A stretch of DNA of 8,249 nucleotides from the NCBI GenBank assembly GCA_946886975.1, contig CAMPJV010000106.1:1-8249 (forward strand), written 5' to 3'. This stretch comes from an uncultured Taibaiella sp. (GTDB taxonomy: Bacteria; Bacteroidota; Bacteroidia; Chitinophagales; Chitinophagaceae). Positions within the stretch are counted from its first letter, which is position 1, and each line of letters opens with the position of its first letter. Below the pieces are notes generated by a model that did not search any database, was not told the DNA's origin, and worked only from the letters and a program-made list of their open reading frames with translations. Shown one piece after another: positions 1-6,599 of this stretch. Made by a program: the position numbers and the translations under genes.

Positions 1-959
1 ATTTTGGGCAGGGCACAGCCACCAACTCGGGAGTAGTTGGCTCTGACAACGCAGACTTTGGCTGGCTAAAAAGAAAGTCGGACTTCCATGACATCCCCTG
101 CAAAGACATCACGCTTGCAGGACAGAATTACACGAGCGACAATGTTCTTACTGATGCTGCCGGTGACATTGCAACTACCGGTGCATTTTTACCATTCGGA
201 ACGCCCAGTACTCCGGGGCAGGTTATTAAAGGCAAGGTCCCCTGCAACGGCTCTATTATGCGGGTTCCACTGGAGGGAGGAAAGCCCGAAATGGTTGCAT
301 GGGGACTTCGTAATCCGTTTGGTGTAGCCGTCTCTCCTGATGGCAAGCTCTATACTGCCGAAAACGGATACGATGACAGAGGGAGCAGACCAGTCTGGGG
401 CGCTGCCGATGTACTCTACGAAATAGAAAACGGAAAGTGGTATGGCTGGCCAGACTTTTCTGCCGGCGACAATATGACTACACCTCCCAAGAAAGAATCT
501 GAGGAGTACAAGCCACCCAGGAAAGGTGACGTTTTACCTGTCATGAAGAATTATCCAAATGATCCCCCGCGACCTATTGCGACCCTGGGTGTCCATTCTT
601 CCTCGAATGGTATGGACTTCTCCAGCAATGATGCTTTTGGCTATGCAGGAGAGGTCTTTATCGCCCAGTTTGGCGATATGTCACCCAAAGTTGGTAAGGT
701 GCTCGCTCCGGTAGGGTTCAAAGTAGTTCGTGTCAATCCAAGGAATGGGGTTATCCATGATTTCGCTGTGAACAACTCTAAGAAGAACGGCCCGGCTTCA
801 TGGGTTGATGGCGGCGGTTTGGAAAGACCACTTAGCGTAAAGTTTTCGCCTGACGGCATGTCTCTTTACATAGTAGACTTTGGGATTATGAAAGTAACTG
901 AAAACGGCCCTGAGCCTCAGACAGGAACAGGGGTGATCTGGAGAGTAAGTAAGCGATAA
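1..959 (+). CDS. Glucose/sorbosone dehydrogenase-like beta-propeller protein, 5'-truncated by the window edge
   Basis: The frame beginning at base 3 is open to the TAA at 957-959 (318 residues visible), so the gene begins upstream; the ATG at 258 is internal. Seen: an early GTATNSGVVGSDN stretch (residues 4-16), WGLRNPFGVAVSPDG about 15 residues after the internal Met, TAENGYDDRGSRP, a Trp-rich GKWYGWPDF segment, and a C-terminal SVKFSPDGMSLYIVDFG followed by TGTGVIWRVSKR. These are typical of the soluble PQQ-type glucose/sorbosone dehydrogenase (GSDH) six-bladed propeller family, which is usually exported to the periplasm and oxidises sugars or similar alcohols. Two Cys (C33 and C81 of the visible part) bracket an insert. 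The cytochrome c gene 3 bases downstream supports a redox role, passing electrons to heme. Substrate, PQQ dependence and the N-terminal signal cannot be judged because the 5' end is missing; many family members lack shown activity. Confidence 0.85.
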   Translation, partial: FGQGTATNSGVVGSDNADFGWLKRKSDFHDIPCKDITLAGQNYTSDNVLTDAAGDIATTGAFLPFGTPSTPGQVIKGKVPCNGSIMRVPLEGGKPEMVAWGLRNPFGVAVSPDGKLYTAENGYDDRGSRPVWGAADVLYEIENGKWYGWPDFSAGDNMTTPPKKESEEYKPPRKGDVLPVMKNYPNDPPRPIATLGVHSSSNGMDFSSNDAFGYAGEVFIAQFGDMSPKVGKVLAPVGFKVVRVNPRNGVIHDFAVNNSKKNGPASWVDGGGLERPLSVKFSPDGMSLYIVDFGIMKVTENGPEPQTGTGVIWRVSKR

Positions 960-962
960 ACC

Positions 963-1307
963 ATGAAAAAGCTATTGATCTGTGCGATTTTAGGGTTGGC
1001 GGGGTTGAATGTTCTTTCATCTTGCGCCATTCGAAAGAGCGAGCCTATAACTGGTAAGGTAGTTGACACCAAAGACATTCACATGCGTAGTGGAGAAGTG
1101 TTGTACATGACGTATTGCGATAAATGTCATCCTTCCGGTGAAGGAGGGCTGGGACCAGCGCTCAACTCTCTTACAGTACCAGCGTTCGTGAAAAGATTTC
1201 AAATAAGACATGGATTGGGGGTTATGCCCTACTTTAAGCAGGATCAGCTTGGCAAAGAAGACCTACGGGACATCACAGACTACATGAAAGCTCTAAAGCA
1301 TCTGTAG
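963..1307 (+). CDS. Small c-type cytochrome lipoprotein
   Basis: This 114-residue protein has an N-terminal signal with a lipobox (L18-S-S-C21), so it is predicted to be a lipid-anchored periplasmic protein. A single heme c attachment site, CDKCH, lies at residues 52-56, preceded by the helix that reads GEVLYMTY. The likely distal axial ligand is Met88 in GVMPYF, and a C-terminal helix (LRDITDYMKAL) closes the fold, as in class I monoheme cytochromes c of about 80-100 residues. The ATG follows the dehydrogenase stop codon by only 3 bases, so the two genes are almost certainly cotranscribed and the cytochrome is the probable electron acceptor of the dehydrogenase (inferred from context). The stop codon lies two bases from the stop of the opposing receptor gene, leaving no room for a dedicated terminator. 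Confidence 0.9.
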   Translation: MKKLLICAILGLAGLNVLSSCAIRKSEPITGKVVDTKDIHMRSGEVLYMTYCDKCHPSGEGGLGPALNSLTVPAFVKRFQIRHGLGVMPYFKQDQLGKEDLRDITDYMKALKHL

Positions 1308-1309
1308 CA

Positions 1310-3394
1310 TTATTTCGTATCAAAGTTGATGGCCAGGCCTCCGTAGAAGTTCCTTCCCATCGCCACATTATAGTACCTGCCTCCGAACCCATTAATATCG
1401 TTTCCCAGACTATATTTCTGACCCGCCAGATTTTCACCTCCAGCAAAGACATCCAGCGTATACTTCCTCGCGAATGTATGTCGGTATCCCAGCCGGGCTC
1501 CTAATAAATGATATGCATCCGCAAATGCGCTGTTCGCATCGTCCAGGGCTATCTCATCACTATAGTAATATGTTACGTTTAGATAGATCCCCGGCCGGCT
1601 TTGCAGATCTACCCCAACGGCAAGCGTGTGTGGTGCCACGCTGGGCAGCTTATTTCCGGAAAAGTCGAACTCCTTTTGCTGTATAGGGTCAAACCTCGCA
1701 AACTGTTTGTACTTGGAATTGTTATAGGTGTAGCTCGTCCAGACATTACTCCTTATGAGAGCTTCATTGTTGGTATTTATGCCATAGTTTAGGAACGCCT
1801 CCAGGCCCATCTGTTCAGCTGCGCCCGCATTAAGATAAAAATCCCGGCTGAAAGCATCCCTGCGTAAGACGATCGTGTTGTTCAATCTAAAGTAGTATCC
1901 ACTGATATCGTAGCTAAACCTTTCGTTAAATGCCGTACCTCTTCCCCCCACTTCATAGTTCCATCCTTCCTCAGCATTTAAGTCGGTGTTCAGGTTGCCT
2001 CCGCTCGGGGATAGCTCCGCGCTCGTAGGAGGAGAGAAGCCTTTTGAAATGGAAGTATATATAGATGCCTGGGGCAATAGTTTATACAGGACAGCAATAC
2101 GGGGAGCAAGCTGATTGTCAAAATCTCTCTTATACTCCACTGCCGGAGGGTTCGAAAATCGCGTAAAGGAAACCTGGTGACGATTCACGCTCAGCCCGGC
2201 CGTAACTATCAACTTCTTTATGTGCCAGCTTAGTTGTGTAAATCCAAAGTACTGTCTTATATGAAGTTCGTCGTCCGTTTGCAGGGAATCTGCTATCCCG
2301 CCTTTCGTTCGATAGGTTCTTACTGATGTCAGCCCCTGCTGTATCTCACCTCCTATCAGCCAGTCAAGCCTTGAACTCCCCAGATCAAATTCATACCTAA
2401 ACATCGTACGACCACCAAAATGGGGCTCTGAGCTTCGACCAAAATTGCTGAACGTAGGGTTCAGTAATTGTGTATAGGCGCCGTACAAAGTGGTTGTGTT
2501 CTGAAATCTTGATGAGAACTGATGCCTTAAGCTAAACCCCGCGAGATATGTCTTTTCTCTTATTGAGGCATTTGCAGCTACGGCACCGGGAACAAAAGCA
2601 TTGCCCGGTCTTGCCATTCGAGGCGCTGAGTCATATTCTCTTTTTGTCAAAGCTCCCGGGGTTAGATACTTCAGGTCACCATATAGGAAATTGGCAGTTA
2701 GCTGGTCGCTTTCACTGAGCTTTGCCCTGGTATCCCATGAAATTACATCCCTCCTCAATGCAGAATGTTCCCTATAGCCATCTGATTGCAGGTGCTGGTA
2801 GCGGACGATGTGCTGTGCACGGTCGTTTCCAAAGCGTAGTTCACCAAGTATATTGTGCATTCCATAGCTCCCTGCCGTATAAGCAACCTTCGCGCCCCTT
2901 ATAATCTTTTCCGGCATACTGTTGATCAGCAGTACGCCACCCGTCCCTGCTCCATACAAACTACTTCCCGGCCCTTTGATCACTTCAATAGCCTGAAAAT
3001 TATAAAAGCCCAACTGGTTTAGATACGTATGTCCCCCCGGATCCGTAAAAGGGAGTCCATTGTAATAGATCTTTACGTTCCTTACGCCAAAAGGCGACCG
3101 TAACGAACTCCCCCTTATACTTAGCCTATAGCTTCCGGGTGACCTTTCTTCCATCCGCACCCCGGGCGTGGCATTTATTGCCTGTATAATATTTGGGTTA
3201 TTGAAGCGGTTTAGTCTCTGATTATCTACATAATTGATCGCAGCAGGAATATTCCGTAAGCCGGTGTTTTGCTCAAAGGCTGATATCTCAACCTCTGGCA
3301 ATTGATGTTTTGGGGTGTCAGAATCTATAATTTGCTGAGCAAACAGGCTGGTAGAAAGTAACAATAACAGCCCGGTGGTGGCGAGTGTGTTCAT
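1310..3394 (-). CDS. TonB-dependent outer-membrane receptor, substrate unknown
   Basis: The protein has 694 residues from the ATG at 3394; a TTG two codons upstream (3400) keeps the frame open, but ATG gives the better signal peptide start (MNTLATTGLLLLLSTSLFA, cleavage near A19-Q20). LPEVEISA (32-39) precedes the plug and could be the TonB-box region. The plug domain runs roughly 46-160 with SIRGSSLRSPFG, VKIYYNGLPFTDPGG and IEVIKGPGSSLYGAGTGG. The rest is an alternating aromatic/polar beta-barrel ending in RYYNVAMGRNFYGGLAINF near the C-terminus, a typical closing segment of siderophore/FecA-like receptors. There is no N-terminal carboxypeptidase-regulatory-like domain and no SusD partner nearby, which argues against a SusC-type glycan porin. 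It should import an iron chelate, cobalamin-like molecule or other large ligand using TonB energy. It lies 98 bases downstream of the FAD oxidoreductase on the same strand and may be cotranscribed with it. Confidence 0.9.
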   Translation of the reverse strand: MNTLATTGLLLLLSTSLFAQQIIDSDTPKHQLPEVEISAFEQNTGLRNIPAAINYVDNQRLNRFNNPNIIQAINATPGVRMEERSPGSYRLSIRGSSLRSPFGVRNVKIYYNGLPFTDPGGHTYLNQLGFYNFQAIEVIKGPGSSLYGAGTGGVLLINSMPEKIIRGAKVAYTAGSYGMHNILGELRFGNDRAQHIVRYQHLQSDGYREHSALRRDVISWDTRAKLSESDQLTANFLYGDLKYLTPGALTKREYDSAPRMARPGNAFVPGAVAANASIREKTYLAGFSLRHQFSSRFQNTTTLYGAYTQLLNPTFSNFGRSSEPHFGGRTMFRYEFDLGSSRLDWLIGGEIQQGLTSVRTYRTKGGIADSLQTDDELHIRQYFGFTQLSWHIKKLIVTAGLSVNRHQVSFTRFSNPPAVEYKRDFDNQLAPRIAVLYKLLPQASIYTSISKGFSPPTSAELSPSGGNLNTDLNAEEGWNYEVGGRGTAFNERFSYDISGYYFRLNNTIVLRRDAFSRDFYLNAGAAEQMGLEAFLNYGINTNNEALIRSNVWTSYTYNNSKYKQFARFDPIQQKEFDFSGNKLPSVAPHTLAVGVDLQSRPGIYLNVTYYYSDEIALDDANSAFADAYHLLGARLGYRHTFARKYTLDVFAGGENLAGQKYSLGNDINGFGGRYYNVAMGRNFYGGLAINFDTK

Positions 3395-3492
3395 GTGCAA
3401 AGGAGGAAATTAACGACAGCGTCTTAAGCCGACCACAATAACCTAGCTCCACCCCCAATTAGACACAATTATCATTCCACATAGGCAGGGAC
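3395..3492 (-). other. Leader between oxidoreductase and TonB receptor, no firm signal
   Basis: These 98 bases separate the oxidoreductase stop from the receptor ATG. On the - strand there is a TAATTGTG sequence (3459-3466 region) that partly matches the Bacteroidota -7 element TAnnTTTG, but no TTG is correctly placed upstream of it. An AATGATAAT core nearby resembles half of a Fur box. No terminator hairpin with a T tract is seen and the space is too short for a cobalamin riboswitch. Read-through from the upstream gene is therefore as likely as a separate promoter. Confidence 0.3.
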
Positions 3493-5229
3493 TTACTTTG
3501 ACACATCCGGCGATTTACCGGCTTCTGTCTTCTGTCGAAGTGCTAGCTTTTGCGCCGGAGTTAGTTCCTGCACCCAGGAATTATCATAGTCCTTAAAGGC
3601 ACCTGAGCCGAGAACTTGCTCTGCCGATATTTTTGCGTCCATGTAATCAGCCAATACTTTAAAGGCTTTGTGTTGCTCGTCCTGGAATATCAGTAACGCG
3701 GCATTAGCGCCAGCCTTCACAGCGATCGGAACTCCACCTCCCAGTTCTGCCCAGTGACCGCTAAGCAATAAGTTCTTTATTGGCGTTCTGTAGTGAGCTA
3801 TTTTGCTTTGCATATTCTCACGTCCCGGTTTAGCGCCCATCATACTACCGTTCTTGTTTCCAGTATATCTGTGGTGTGTTACAGGAGTTGCCACATCATA
3901 AAAAAGAATGTGTGAGCGTAGACCCGGGGCTACTAACTCCTCTACTCGCTGCAATAGTATTTCTGCTATGTCGTTCTTTAGCTTTTTGTACTCTTCATTT
4001 CTTATATAATTGCCCTGCTCATCCTTCTGTGTAAGCCAGTTATCCTTGAAATTCATGTACGCTGGCATAAAGATGGTAAGTGTGCCCTGCCCCTCTGGTG
4101 CTAATGACTTATCTCTTAGTGACGGTGCCAGTATGGCTATCTCACTCTTCCAGGGATCTCCGCCGCTGTGCTCTTCACGTGTAGAATGTTCACTGGAAAT
4201 ATGGATAAACTCCTCCTGAAATCCCAGGTCTTCCGTCGGGCAATCCAGCGCAATGGAGATGGTAACAGAACTGCTGTACAGTTCGGCATTCTCCAGTTTC
4301 TTGCTAAACTTGCTGGAGAGTACATCGGCCGGGAGCATTCGTTGATAAAGTGTCTCAACATCGCAAGCGGCAACTACATGCTTTGCCTTTACAGAATAAT
4401 CGTTGCCACGGTGGTGAAACTGCACTCCCACTGCTTTGTTTCCTTCCAGCAATATCTTCTCAACCGAGCACTTAAAATACAGATGGTTGTCATAGTATTC
4501 AATGACATGCTGCAGCCACTCAGGTATCACTTGTCCTCCTCCCTTTGGCGGACTTTGATAGTCTCCATAATAAGCCCAGCCTATAGGCACCAGGCAGCCG
4601 ATCAGTTCCGTATCGGAGCTAAATACCTTATGAAGCTTCTCCTCCTTAAAGAACTTGTTTAACCCCTTCTTTATCCCCTTCTCTCCAGTATATCCCAGGT
4701 AGGGAATGAAGGCTATTCCGAACTTCAGAAGATGTAGCTTATTCTTCATTTTCTCGAAAAAACCCATGCTCTCCTCCGTGCGGAAAAAGTGACTGAAGTT
4801 GTCAAACGCATGGCCAATCTTCTTCGCTGCTTTAAAGAATCTCTCTATGCCATCTCTCTCGTGGGGGAACTCGCTGATCCATTGCTCCTTTAGCTCGTCT
4901 GGATTGTTGGTTAAAATGTAGTCATGTGACTCACCCATATACCTCCTTATCCTCTTCTGCGGAATTGCCTCCGGGTGATCACTGCCTAAAATATCAAAGA
5001 CTTTGGCTGCCAATCCGCCGGGCGCACATTGGTTCAACCAGTGGATCGCTGTGTCAAAGCGGAAGTGCTTCCGCCTGAAACCAGCAAGATAGCCGCCCGC
5101 ATGTGGTTCCTTTTCCAGTACGCAGACCGAAAAGCCGGCTTTACTCAACAAGGCTGCTGTTGTAAGTCCACCCATACCAGCACCAATAACAACTACATCA
5201 TACTCTGGTCTCAGATCAAGCTTTTGCAT
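3493..5229 (-). CDS. FAD-dependent oxidoreductase of the CrtI/CRTISO (phytoene desaturase/carotenoid isomerase/RetSat) family
   Basis: The 578-residue protein opens with a dinucleotide-binding fold: YDVVVIGAGMGGLTTAALL (10-28) carries GxGxxG at G16-G21, E39 in VCVLEKE should bind the FAD ribose, and HAGGYLAGF (43-51) continues the CrtI-type signature, followed by FDTAIHWL. The C-terminal FAD motif LLLSGHWAELGGGVPIAVKA lies at 487-506 and is followed by GANAALLIF. This architecture is that of carotenoid desaturases, CRTISO-type isomerases and retinol saturases, which act on hydrophobic polyenes at the membrane surface. About 55 residues after the FAD motif form a charged tail beyond the usual end. 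No crtB, crtE or crtY neighbour is present, so the polyene substrate is not defined and calling it phytoene desaturase would overreach. It lies 67 bases after ribE and upstream of the TonB receptor. The ATG start gives the Rossmann strand at the expected distance from the N-terminus. Confidence 0.85.
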   Translation of the reverse strand: MQKLDLRPEYDVVVIGAGMGGLTTAALLSKAGFSVCVLEKEPHAGGYLAGFRRKHFRFDTAIHWLNQCAPGGLAAKVFDILGSDHPEAIPQKRIRRYMGESHDYILTNNPDELKEQWISEFPHERDGIERFFKAAKKIGHAFDNFSHFFRTEESMGFFEKMKNKLHLLKFGIAFIPYLGYTGEKGIKKGLNKFFKEEKLHKVFSSDTELIGCLVPIGWAYYGDYQSPPKGGGQVIPEWLQHVIEYYDNHLYFKCSVEKILLEGNKAVGVQFHHRGNDYSVKAKHVVAACDVETLYQRMLPADVLSSKFSKKLENAELYSSSVTISIALDCPTEDLGFQEEFIHISSEHSTREEHSGGDPWKSEIAILAPSLRDKSLAPEGQGTLTIFMPAYMNFKDNWLTQKDEQGNYIRNEEYKKLKNDIAEILLQRVEELVAPGLRSHILFYDVATPVTHHRYTGNKNGSMMGAKPGRENMQSKIAHYRTPIKNLLLSGHWAELGGGVPIAVKAGANAALLIFQDEQHKAFKVLADYMDAKISAEQVLGSGAFKDYDNSWVQELTPAQKLALRQKTEAGKSPDVSK

Positions 5230-5296
5230 AAGGGGTTAACTTCTCTGCTTCAGGGCTACAACCCTCCGCAGGCTTCGGACTGCAAGTTAATTTACC
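5230..5296 (-). other. Spacer between ribE and FAD oxidoreductase
   Basis: This 67-base gap holds a small hairpin (5252-5265, 4 bp arms, GGG/CCC core) that is not followed by a T tract on the - strand, so it is not a convincing terminator. No promoter matching TTG-N19-21-TAnnTTTG was found. I read it as possibly transcribed through, with no recognised regulatory element. Confidence 0.3.
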
Positions 5297-5896
5297 TCAG
5301 CCGTTTAATTGGTTAATTTCTTTATGTCTTAGCAGGTATTTGCCCAGAACATCAAATTCAATATTCACAGTATCGCCCTCCATTAAAGATTGGAAATTTG
5401 TGTGCTCAAAAGTATATGGAATAATAGCCACACTCAATTCATTCAGGCCAACATCAAATACGGTAAGACTCACACCGTTCAAACAGATAGACCCCTTCTC
5501 TATGACCAGCCCGGCAAACGCCTCAGGAAACCGAAAGCCAAAGACCCAGCTTCCATTTCGGGTTTCTCTTGTCACACACTCACCGGTGGCGTCTACATGA
5601 CCTTGCACCAGGTGACCATCTAATCTGTCCCCAACTCTGAGTGCTCGTTCAATGTTTATAATATCTCCGGTCTTCCATCTGCCCAGGCTTGTCTTTACCA
5701 ACGTCTCGGCTACTGCCGTTACGCGATATCGGTTACCGTCAATCTCAACAACCGTCAGGCATACACCATTGTGAGCTACCGACTGGTCAACACCAAGTTC
5801 ATTAGTGAGGTCACTCTCGATCCAGAAGTCTACGTTGGAAACATGGTGTACTACCTCGGATACTACGCCTAGCGTTTCAATAATACCGGTAAACAT
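5297..5896 (-). CDS. ribE: Riboflavin synthase, alpha chain
   Basis: The last step of riboflavin synthesis is catalysed here: dismutation of two 6,7-dimethyl-8-ribityllumazine molecules into riboflavin and the pyrimidinedione that is recycled by lumazine synthase. The 199 residues match the usual length of about 200-215 and contain two lumazine-binding repeats. Repeat 1 starts with the hallmark MFTGIIETLG and contains VAHNGVCLTV (40-49, with Cys46) and ETLVKTSLG. Repeat 2 begins near GDRLDGHLVQGHVDATG (89-105) and contains ICLNGVSLTVFDVG (137-150), IPYTFEHTNF and EFDVLGKYLLR, where Asp182 matches the position of the family's C-terminal conserved Asp. The enzyme is a cytosolic homotrimer in other bacteria. 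The gene starts 9 bases after the lipoprotein stop and no FMN riboswitch precedes it; other rib genes are not in the window. In some naming schemes the same gene is called ribC. Confidence 0.97.
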   Translation of the reverse strand: MFTGIIETLGVVSEVVHHVSNVDFWIESDLTNELGVDQSVAHNGVCLTVVEIDGNRYRVTAVAETLVKTSLGRWKTGDIINIERALRVGDRLDGHLVQGHVDATGECVTRETRNGSWVFGFRFPEAFAGLVIEKGSICLNGVSLTVFDVGLNELSVAIIPYTFEHTNFQSLMEGDTVNIEFDVLGKYLLRHKEINQLNG

Positions 5897-5905
5897 TGGG
5901 CAAAA

Positions 5906-6478
5906 TTATTGCTTTATGGCTGTTCCGCGGTGGAAATTCAGCCCGGTATCACTGCGTACTGCAAACTCTATTGTGAGGCTTGAGCTATCATTCCTGCTCC
6001 TGAGTAGAAAACCTGAAATGGTATCCTGAACCCTGCAGAAATATTGCCCGTAGTCAAAGGTGGTATCCGAAATGTGAATCGTACTGTCAGCATTTGCTCT
6101 ATAGGTCGCCCGCTCCGCAGTAAACTTTAATGAATCCCCCAGTCCACAAAATCCAGACACTGTAAACCGATACTTATCAATAGGAATCAATCGTAGCGTA
6201 AAAGTACCGACCGAGCGAGCGGAGTCAAAAACATTGTCACTACTATATATCGAATCAGTGAATGAATAAGTCCCCTTGAAGATATCAGTAGGGTAAAAAC
6301 AGGTCGTATTATCTGGTTTACCCGGAAAGTTCCAATTGTAGTTCACGGCCTGAGGATCGTTGCAGTAGGTACGCTCCTCTATGCGTGGGTCTCCCTGTCC
6401 TTTAGGGTCCTCCCATTTCTCACAGGCAAAAAGCACCAGCACCGGCATGCACAGAAGGGCTATTCCTTTTATTCTCAT
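5906..6478 (-). CDS. Unrecognised lipoprotein with N-terminal Cys/Asp-Asn motif and beta-rich body
   Basis: I do not recognise a named family. The 190-residue product has a signal peptide with lipobox L16-F-A-C19 and an acidic start after the lipidated Cys (EKWED), so it is a predicted lipoprotein, possibly surface-exposed. Residues 38-63 contain C39-N-D-P-Q-A and N46-Y-N, then D56-N-T-T-C60-F-Y-P: the C-x-DP-xA-xNYN...DN-xxC-xY pattern seen in short repeat modules of secreted Bacteroidota proteins, here as one copy. The rest (about 68-186) is rich in alternating hydrophobic and Ser/Thr residues (GTYSF, FTLRLIPID, RFTVSGFCG, LTIEFAVR), suggesting a small beta-barrel or lipocalin-like fold, with a second Cys pair (C111, C148) that could form a disulfide. 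It precedes ribE by 9 bases and is probably cotranscribed, but no functional link to riboflavin is evident. Confidence 0.8.
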   Translation of the reverse strand: MRIKGIALLCMPVLVLFACEKWEDPKGQGDPRIEERTYCNDPQAVNYNWNFPGKPDNTTCFYPTDIFKGTYSFTDSIYSSDNVFDSARSVGTFTLRLIPIDKYRFTVSGFCGLGDSLKFTAERATYRANADSTIHISDTTFDYGQYFCRVQDTISGFLLRSRNDSSSLTIEFAVRSDTGLNFHRGTAIKQ

Positions 6479-6540
6479 ATACTCTTATAACGTATTACTT
6501 CTCATAAAATTACTTAGAATCCTTCGAAACCGGCTCGCTC
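6479..6540 (-). promoter_or_regulatory. Probable promoter region of the lipoprotein-ribE unit (weak)
   Basis: The 62 bases between the upstream terminator and the lipoprotein ATG must contain the promoter if that terminator is efficient. On the - strand TAATTTTA (6505-6512) agrees with the Bacteroidota -7 element TAnnTTTG except for the last base, but no TTG stands 19-21 bases upstream. The site is A/T-rich and followed by about 26 bases of leader. The element itself is only a tentative reading. Confidence 0.25.
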
Positions 6541-6572
6541 CAAAGAAAACGCAGCTCCTGACAAGCTGCGTT
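6541..6572 (-). terminator. Rho-independent terminator of the propeller lipoprotein gene
   Basis: A perfect 9-bp inverted repeat (AACGCAGCT at 6548-6556 and AGCTGCGTT at 6564-6572) encloses a 7-base loop. Read on the - strand, the stem is followed directly by TTCTTT, giving TTTTCTTT including the stem end. It sits 28 bases after the stop codon of the propeller gene, which is the correct place and orientation. Confidence 0.85.
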
Positions 6573-6599
6573 CAAATATCCTCAGTACGGATTACCCAA

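Noticed and set aside
258..260. ATG at 258 as the start of the dehydrogenase.
   Set aside because: The same frame is open to base 3 and encodes family-typical sequence (GTATNSGVVGSDN) upstream, so the ATG is internal.
88..346. Small ORFs on both strands at the left end.
   Set aside because: They overlap the dehydrogenase frame and encode low-complexity sequence with no domain.
1310..3394. SusC-type component of a polysaccharide utilisation locus.
   Set aside because: The protein is about 700 residues, lacks the extra N-terminal domain typical of SusC, and has no SusD or glycoside hydrolase neighbour.
3455..3480. Fur-box-like AATGATAAT core upstream of the TonB receptor.
   Set aside because: Only about 10 of 19 positions match the classic consensus and the second half-site is missing, so iron regulation cannot be claimed.
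4168..4662. A 164-codon open frame on the + strand opposite the FAD oxidoreductase.
   Set aside because: It lies wholly antisense to a gene with intact FAD motifs, has no recognisable domain and no leader, and is a shadow of the - strand codon usage.
5252..5265. Small GGG/CCC hairpin downstream of ribE.
   Set aside because: The stem is only 4 bp plus a wobble and no T tract follows on the - strand, so it is not called a terminator.
5897..5905. FMN riboswitch upstream of ribE.
   Set aside because: Only 9 bases separate ribE from the preceding gene and no conserved RFN-type sequence is seen there.
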